10,734 nucleotides of DNA, from positions 1 to 10,734 of the forward strand of contig PUNP01000702.1 in NCBI GenBank assembly GCA_003551785.1, in the 5' to 3' direction. Position numbers and translations under genes: made by a program. Under the pieces are notes generated by a model that was given only the letters and a program-made list of their open reading frames with translations, was not told where the DNA came from and ran no database searches. Positions 7,191-10,734 of this stretch are shown here, piece after piece. This DNA comes from Candidatus Brocadiaceae bacterium. Lineage in GTDB: Bacteria > Planctomycetota > Brocadiia > SM23-32. Positions within the stretch are counted from its first letter, which is position 1. Each line of letters starts with the position of its first letter.

Positions 7191-7895
7191 TTACCTCCTC
7201 GTCGTCGGTTTATGAAATTTGCGGGATAAAACATCTTCCAGAGCTTCCCAAAGAACTTCCCTGCTTGTATCGTAGACGTTGGTCAGATTAACTTCCGAAA
7301 ACCAGATACGTTCTCCGCTTTGAACATCATAGCATGTGAGCGTGAAATGTATGTTTGCCCATTGGAAGAACAGCAGGTAACTTTGGTACCATGAGTTGAT
7401 TTCAGCAGCGAACAGGTAGTCCAGTTCAAGTTTTTTAGCCTCGTCAAACAGCGAATTTTCCATATCCGGTGCGTCTTTAACCCTGAGTGTTTGCATTTTA
7501 TAGCGGTCTGTCAGCAGATGTGACAGTAAGTCGGCAAAAGTGCTGCTCGGCTTATAGGTGTGTGAAATTCCCCAAAAATAGCGAGTAGCCCGTGATTGAC
7601 GCGAATTCAGCGCGGAGACGGAAATGCCGGCTAAGACCTGGGTGGTATCGGGTTCGATCCTCTTATCAGTCGTAATTCCGTTATTTTTGCCTTTCTCAAC
7701 CGATCGGCAGCCGGTGGTCGATACAAGGGAAAAAGGCAGCAACAGCATGAGCATCATCAAAAATGCAGTGCTTAGCCTGTCCCGAATGGAATGGAGCGGG
7801 AAGGGGAATAATGAATTATGTGTAATTAGTGATGGTAAAAAAAGCATTGACATATTGTAAGCTATACGTTCCGGAGAATGGTATTTATCCTGCAT
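7191..7895 (-). CDS. Putative outer-membrane lipoprotein of unknown function
   Basis: The maximal open frame has 234 residues. A hydrophobic run (about residues 42-58, STAFLMMLMLLLPFSLV) is followed by a lipobox-like STTGC with Cys63, so the mature protein should be a lipid-anchored periplasmic or outer-membrane protein of about 170 residues. The core contains LDYLFAAEINSWYQSYLLFF and then FTLTCYDVQSGERIWFSEV. This 'variable synthesised in the envelope, compare to D-V-x-S-G-x-x-I-W' style recalls lipoproteins of the GNA1162/DUF799 or LpoB/CsgG-like groups, but I cannot assign one. The start is uncertain: ATG 7895 gives an unusually long n-region and has no Shine-Dalgarno, the bases before it being a dispersed repeat. 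ATG at residue 15 or 17, or a later start nearer the signal peptide, is as likely. The 3' end overlaps another copy of that repeat. It is the first gene of the ispE-spoVG run. Confidence 0.7.
   Translation of the reverse strand: MQDKYHSPERIAYNMSMLFLPSLITHNSLFPFPLHSIRDRLSTAFLMMLMLLLPFSLVSTTGCRSVEKGKNNGITTDKRIEPDTTQVLAGISVSALNSRQSRATRYFWGISHTYKPSSTFADLLSHLLTDRYKMQTLRVKDAPDMENSLFDEAKKLELDYLFAAEINSWYQSYLLFFQWANIHFTLTCYDVQSGERIWFSEVNLTNVYDTSREVLWEALEDVLSRKFHKPTTRR
7194..7199 (-). promoter_or_regulatory. Strong Shine-Dalgarno of ispE
   Basis: AGGAGG on the minus strand, six bases before the ATG at 7187. It decides the ispE start and is embedded in the last codons of the preceding gene (CGA-CGA-CGA-GGA-GGT-AAT region, in shifted frame), which suggests coupling of translation. 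Confidence 0.85.
7201..7218 (-). repeat. Dispersed repeat, copy 2 (3' end of lipoprotein gene)
   Basis: The minus strand reads ATTTCATAAACCGACGAC. It matches the copy at 7896-7913 at 17 of 18 positions in inverted orientation, and the copy at 3200-3217 at 16 of 18. It encodes the FHKPTT part of the lipoprotein C-terminus and lies immediately before the ispE Shine-Dalgarno. Similarity stops where the other two copies continue into ACTTTT. Confidence 0.7.
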
Positions 7896-7920
7896 ATTTC
7901 ATAAACCAACGACAACTTTT
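7896..7920 (+). repeat. Dispersed 25-bp repeat, copy 3 (abuts lipoprotein gene start)
   Basis: The plus strand begins ATTTCATAAACCAACGAC and runs on into AACTTTT. It is identical at 24 of 25 positions to the minus-strand copy at 3193-3217. It ends directly against the first possible ATG of the lipoprotein gene, in the place where a ribosome binding site would be expected. Confidence 0.8.
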
Positions 7921-8194
7921 AATGTAACATGTTGAAAATCAATGTTTTAATTATTATTTTGGGGGCTTTCAAAGTTTACAGTGTGTACAGGCGGGTCCTC
8001 AAACGGCGGTTTAGCCTGTAGGGCGCGTTTTCAGCGGCGCATATGCGGCAAAAGTCTGCACTTGCAATATACGAATACAGCGGCGTTTGACATTTGCCGC
8101 CGATGCACCACTAAAAACGCGTGAAATGCAGGTTATTCCCAATAATAAGAAAAACTACGCATTTACAAACATTCTTATGATAACAGAAATGATG
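7921..8194. other. Gene-free spacer rich in inverted repeats
   Basis: No gene is supported here. The left part (7921-7965) is AT-rich and probably holds the promoter of the lipoprotein-ispE-spoVG run, but I see no convincing -35/-10 pair. The middle holds tacaggc (7986-7992) paired with gcctgta (8014-8020) and enclosing aaac-ggcg-gttt, the 10-bp palindrome cgcatatgcg (8038-8047), and gcggcaaa (8045-8052) paired with tttgccgc (8093-8100). No U-tract follows any of these stems. No tRNA or known riboswitch was recognised. Confidence 0.45.
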
Positions 8195-9208
8195 CTATGA
8201 CCACAACTTATTAATCTCGTCCTGAGTGAAGACCGGCATGTCACATTCAGAACCGTCATTTTTAATCAGTTTAATGCCGGTGTCTTTTCGGGTTACTTCT
8301 CCTATGTCCGCGCAAAGAATATCATTATCCATCATTGCTCTGAGCACTTTGTCGGCGTGGCTTTTACCGACGCATATGATCAGAGCGCCGCTGGCGATAG
8401 CCCCTAAAGGGTCAAGCCCTAAAGACTTACAGAAAAGTTCTCCATATTTGACGAGCGGTATTTTATTCTCATGCACTTTCAGTCCCACGTTACCGGCTTG
8501 CGCGAGTTCCCACAGGCCGGTGGTCAGGCCGCCTTCGGTTGGGTCGTGCATTGCATGTATACCGCCGGTCCGGCAAGCGATTCGGGCTTCTTTCAGAACA
8601 CTTATGCCGGGTGTGTCAAGGAAACGTTGAGCTTGTGCTATGTCATTTGTGGATGCGCAATTTTTGAGCAAATCCGGTTTTTCGTTTGCGATTATTGCGG
8701 TTCCCTCGACCGGCACCCCTTTTGTCAGCAGCAGCCGGTCGCCCGGGCGCATATTACTTTTATCGATGAGTTTATGCTTAGGCACTTCCCCAAGCATGTG
8801 GCCGATCAGAATGGGTCTGTCAAGTCCGACGGTGACCTCGGTATGTCCGCCGCATAGTGAGCAGCCGATAAGTTCAAGCGCACCATTGAGATCATCCCAG
8901 ATTTGGTTCAGCATATTCTTGTCGGCAGATTTTTCCGGCAGCAGGGCGGTTACTAAAAACCATTTGGGATCAGCTCCCGCGGTGGCAATGTCATTAGCAT
9001 TGATATGCACAACATACCATCCGATACGTTTATTGGCGAAAGTTATAGGGTCGGTTTTCGCGACAAGATAGTTGTCGCCCATGCTTATAGCGCAGACATC
9101 TTCCCCGACGGCCGGCGTCAGCTTCACGCGTTCGTCGCGGTTATTCAGCCCGGAGAAGAGTTCGGATAATATATGCGGTTCGATTTTTCCTGGTTTAAAT
9201 TTGCCCAT
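8195..9208 (-). CDS. AIR-synthase-related protein (HypE-like, COG1973 type)
   Basis: A 337-residue PurM/SelD/HypE-superfamily protein when started at the ATG at 9208 (MGKFKPGKIEPHIL). The N-terminal half has AVGEDVCAI (33-41, the glycine/acid nucleotide-binding strip), KTDPIT (51-56), VHINANDIATAGADPKWF (67-84) and CGGHTEVT (119-126). The C-terminal half has HAMHDPTEGGL (218-228), the DPTEGG signature of the family. The superfamily performs ATP-dependent phosphorylation or dehydration chemistry. HypE proper ends in a Cys that carries the nitrile precursor; this protein ends NKLWS and has no such Cys, and no hyp genes are near, so hydrogenase maturation should not be assumed. An in-frame ATG at 9316 would add 36 atypical residues (FCRFSGKK...) and lies about at the predicted transcription start, so it was rejected. 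No strong Shine-Dalgarno precedes 9208. Superfamily is sure, substrate unknown. Confidence 0.85.
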   Translation of the reverse strand: MGKFKPGKIEPHILSELFSGLNNRDERVKLTPAVGEDVCAISMGDNYLVAKTDPITFANKRIGWYVVHINANDIATAGADPKWFLVTALLPEKSADKNMLNQIWDDLNGALELIGCSLCGGHTEVTVGLDRPILIGHMLGEVPKHKLIDKSNMRPGDRLLLTKGVPVEGTAIIANEKPDLLKNCASTNDIAQAQRFLDTPGISVLKEARIACRTGGIHAMHDPTEGGLTTGLWELAQAGNVGLKVHENKIPLVKYGELFCKSLGLDPLGAIASGALIICVGKSHADKVLRAMMDNDILCADIGEVTRKDTGIKLIKNDGSECDMPVFTQDEINKLWS

Positions 9209-9245
9209 ATACTGTAGAGCCCAAGCCGGAAAAGCAGAGTTGTTT

Positions 9246-9288
9246 AGTTGCTGGTAAAGAAAGACAACCCTGCAACATACCAGCAACT
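9246..9288 (-). promoter_or_regulatory. Leader hairpin with 11-bp perfect stem
   Basis: agttgctggta (9246-9256) and taccagcaact (9278-9288) are perfect reverse complements with a 21-nt loop. The hairpin lies between the predicted promoter and the ATG of the HypE-like gene, so it would form in that mRNA's 5' leader. On the plus strand it is followed by ttttt, which would suit a terminator, but no plus-strand gene ends here. A regulatory role is inference. Confidence 0.55.
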
Positions 9289-9321
9289 TTTTGCCAGAAA
9301 AACGACAAAATGGCAATGAGT

Positions 9322-9351
9322 ATAATAAAAGATATGGGCATGATTTGTCAA
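9322..9351 (-). promoter_or_regulatory. Sigma70-type promoter of the HypE-like gene
   Basis: On the minus strand a perfect TTGACA (9351-9346) is followed after 18 bases by TATTAT (9327-9322). Transcription would begin near 9315 and give a leader of about 107 nt before the ATG at 9208. This supports the shorter protein. Confidence 0.7.
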
Positions 9352-9413
9352 TCCCCGTTTACGCGGGGCCTGTGCATTTTATAAAACTCGCTTATTTTGT
9401 TACAATTTGTAGT

Positions 9414-9419
9414 TATACT
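9414..9419 (+). promoter_or_regulatory. Candidate -10 element of hisS
   Basis: TATACT lies 47 bases before the TTG start of hisS. No good -35 is present at 16-18 bases (cttatt/ttattt), so this rests on the -10 match and position only. Confidence 0.3.
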
Positions 9420-9453
9420 CACAGGATAGGATTCATAAGACTAACAGGTAATC

Positions 9454-9469
9454 AAGGGATCAGACATTG
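9454..9469 (+). promoter_or_regulatory. Shine-Dalgarno and TTG start of hisS
   Basis: AAGGGA (9454-9459), seven bases, then TTG (9467-9469). No ATG or GTG is available between the in-frame stop at 9449-9451 and the conserved sequence AEKYIQSLAG, so TTG initiation is the only reading that fits. Confidence 0.7.
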
Positions 9470-10734
9470 GCTGAGAAATACATACAATCACTTGCAGGTA
9501 CGGAAGACCGTCTCCCCGGGCAGTGGGAGGGCTGGCATGAGCTTCACGATGCGGCACGGCGTCAGTTCGAGTTGTTCGGTTACGGAGAACTATCTACACC
9601 GATAATTGAGGATGCGAGCCTTTTCGTTAAGGGAACCGGCGAGGATACCGAAATCGTTGAAAAGCAGATGTATACTATTGACACCTGCAATGAACGGCAG
9701 GAGGGTGAGACCGGTGAGGCGATTACGCTGCGACCCGAAGGCACGCCGCCCGCCGTTCGGGCTTACTTACAGGCCGACCTTCATAAAGTGCAGCGCTTTC
9801 AGAAGTTCTGGTATGCCGGGCCGATGTTCCGGCGTGAAAAGCCACAGAAGGGCCGTCTGCGCCAGTTTCACCAGATCGGGATTGAGGCTATAGGCGGCGC
9901 AAGCCCGCTGTTGGATGCCGAGACTGTGCTGCTGGCCGACGCGATTTACAGAGGGGCGGGGCTCAGCCGCCATGAGATTACCATCAACAGCATTGGCTGT
10001 CCGGACTGCCGGCCGAATTACAGAAATGTGCTGAAAGAACAGCTTGAGGCAGAAAAGGACAGCTTATGTGAAGATTGCGCACGGCGCCTGGGCCGCAACG
10101 TGTTGCGGGTTCTCGACTGTAAACAAGAGAGTTGTAAGGAAGTGGTAGCCGTGCTGCCCAGCATTCCCGAACTCATCTGCGAAGAGTGTAAGGTGCACTA
10201 TTCCACACTGAAATCCGCACTGGACAATCAAGGTGTCAGTTATTCTGAGGACCCGCTGCTGGTGCGCGGGCTGGACTATTACACCCGCACGGTATACGAG
10301 ATCAAGCATAATGAACTGGGCGCACGAGATACAATCTGCGGCGGCGGTCGCTATGACGGTCTGCTGCCCCAGTTAGGCGGGCCGGAAACGCCGTGTGTCG
10401 GATTCGCTATCGGTGTTGAAGCATCTCTTATAGCGATGGAGGCTGAGAGGGGAACGCCGGGAACGCGGGATAGCGGTATCGACGTATATATTGTCTGTTT
10501 CGATGATGCCGCGCGGATGCGCTGCCTGGAACTGCTCACCGCTGTGCGTAAAGCGGGACTGAGCGCTGAGATGGATTTCGAGGAGCGAAGCTCCAAAGCG
10601 CAGATGAAAATGGCGAATAAATTTGCTGCTGATTTTTGCCTGCTGATCGGCGAGTCCGAACTGAACGACAATACGGTGACTATCAAGGATATGGAGACCA
10701 GCAAGCAGTGGAGTGCCGGATGGGACGAGGCAGC
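9467..10734 (+). CDS. hisS: Histidyl-tRNA synthetase, 3' end outside window
   Basis: The frame is open from TTG 9467 to the end of the window, 422 residues. It attaches histidine to tRNA-His. Class II motif 1 region: GYGELSTPIIEDASLF (38-53). Motif 2: LRPEGTPPAVRAY (88-100) and FWYAGPMFRREKPQKGRLRQF (114-134). The histidine-specific motifs are LVRGLDYYTRTVYEI (265-279, HisA) and CGGGRYDGLL (291-300, HisB). Motif 3: GFAIGVEA (312-319). The insertion between motif 2 and HisA has four cysteine pairs (C178/C181, C201/C204, C218/C223, C238/C241), as in many bacterial HisRS. The anticodon-binding domain begins at about 337 (GIDVYIV) and is cut by the window. The start is TTG: an in-frame stop at 9449-9451 leaves no other start before the conserved N-terminus, and AAGGGA (9454-9459) sits seven bases before it. 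Divergent from the HypE-like gene. Confidence 0.96.
   Translation, partial: MAEKYIQSLAGTEDRLPGQWEGWHELHDAARRQFELFGYGELSTPIIEDASLFVKGTGEDTEIVEKQMYTIDTCNERQEGETGEAITLRPEGTPPAVRAYLQADLHKVQRFQKFWYAGPMFRREKPQKGRLRQFHQIGIEAIGGASPLLDAETVLLADAIYRGAGLSRHEITINSIGCPDCRPNYRNVLKEQLEAEKDSLCEDCARRLGRNVLRVLDCKQESCKEVVAVLPSIPELICEECKVHYSTLKSALDNQGVSYSEDPLLVRGLDYYTRTVYEIKHNELGARDTICGGGRYDGLLPQLGGPETPCVGFAIGVEASLIAMEAERGTPGTRDSGIDVYIVCFDDAARMRCLELLTAVRKAGLSAEMDFEERSSKAQMKMANKFAADFCLLIGESELNDNTVTIKDMETSKQWSAGWDEA

Noticed and set aside
9209..9316. N-terminal extension of the HypE-like protein to ATG 9316
   Set aside because: The 36 extra residues are atypical for the family, and the predicted transcription start falls at about 9315, so this ATG would not be usefully transcribed.
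9353..9368. ccccg...cgggg hairpin resembling the core of a type I-E CRISPR repeat
   Set aside because: Only one copy, with no spacer-repeat periodicity and no cas genes. It is a lone hairpin between divergent promoters.

Overview
The window (10,734 bp, moderate GC) reads as a bacterial chromosome segment. Most of it is ordinary housekeeping operon, with one accessory patch. The best taxonomic hint is the SpoVG protein: its core is interrupted by a four-cysteine zinc ribbon, an arrangement I recall from Planctomycetota. The ispE-spoVG pairing, a very long exported-type beta-helix protein and intergenic palindrome clusters also fit that phylum, perhaps a Phycisphaerae-like lineage. This placement is inference only.

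Layout: (1) 1-2010 (+) is the 3' part of a large glycine-rich, beta-helix-like protein whose start lies outside the window. (2) 2011-3145 is accessory DNA: a gene-free stretch with a cluster of GC-rich palindromes and a second inverted-repeat patch, then a decayed HEPN toxin remnant (2553-2712, -) overlapping an apparently intact MntA-type nucleotidyltransferase antitoxin gene (2705-3145, -). (3) 3209-7895 is a five-gene minus-strand block, in transcription order lipoprotein gene, ispE, spoVG, ilvB, ilvH. (4) 7896-8194 is a gene-free, inverted-repeat-rich gap. (5) 8195-9208 (-) is an AIR-synthase/HypE-related protein with a good sigma70-type promoter and a hairpin-containing leader. (6) 9467-10734 (+) is the divergent gene for histidyl-tRNA synthetase, starting at TTG and cut by the window end.

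Functionally, ilvB and ilvH encode the two subunits of acetolactate synthase (branched-chain amino acid synthesis). ispE is a step of the MEP isoprenoid pathway. spoVG encodes a nucleic-acid-binding regulator and hisS charges tRNA-His. The genes share transcription rather than a pathway.

The most unusual signal is a short dispersed repeat, core ATTTCATAAACCRACRAC, present three times. A 25-bp copy overlaps the ilvH stop codon. A copy identical at 24 of 25 positions, in inverted orientation, abuts the annotated start of the lipoprotein gene. A shorter copy overlaps the 3' end of the lipoprotein gene. The copies therefore bracket the lipoprotein gene, and also the whole five-gene block, as inverted repeats. 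The second notable point is the type VII toxin-antitoxin pair, in which the toxin has been gutted while the antitoxin gene stays open.
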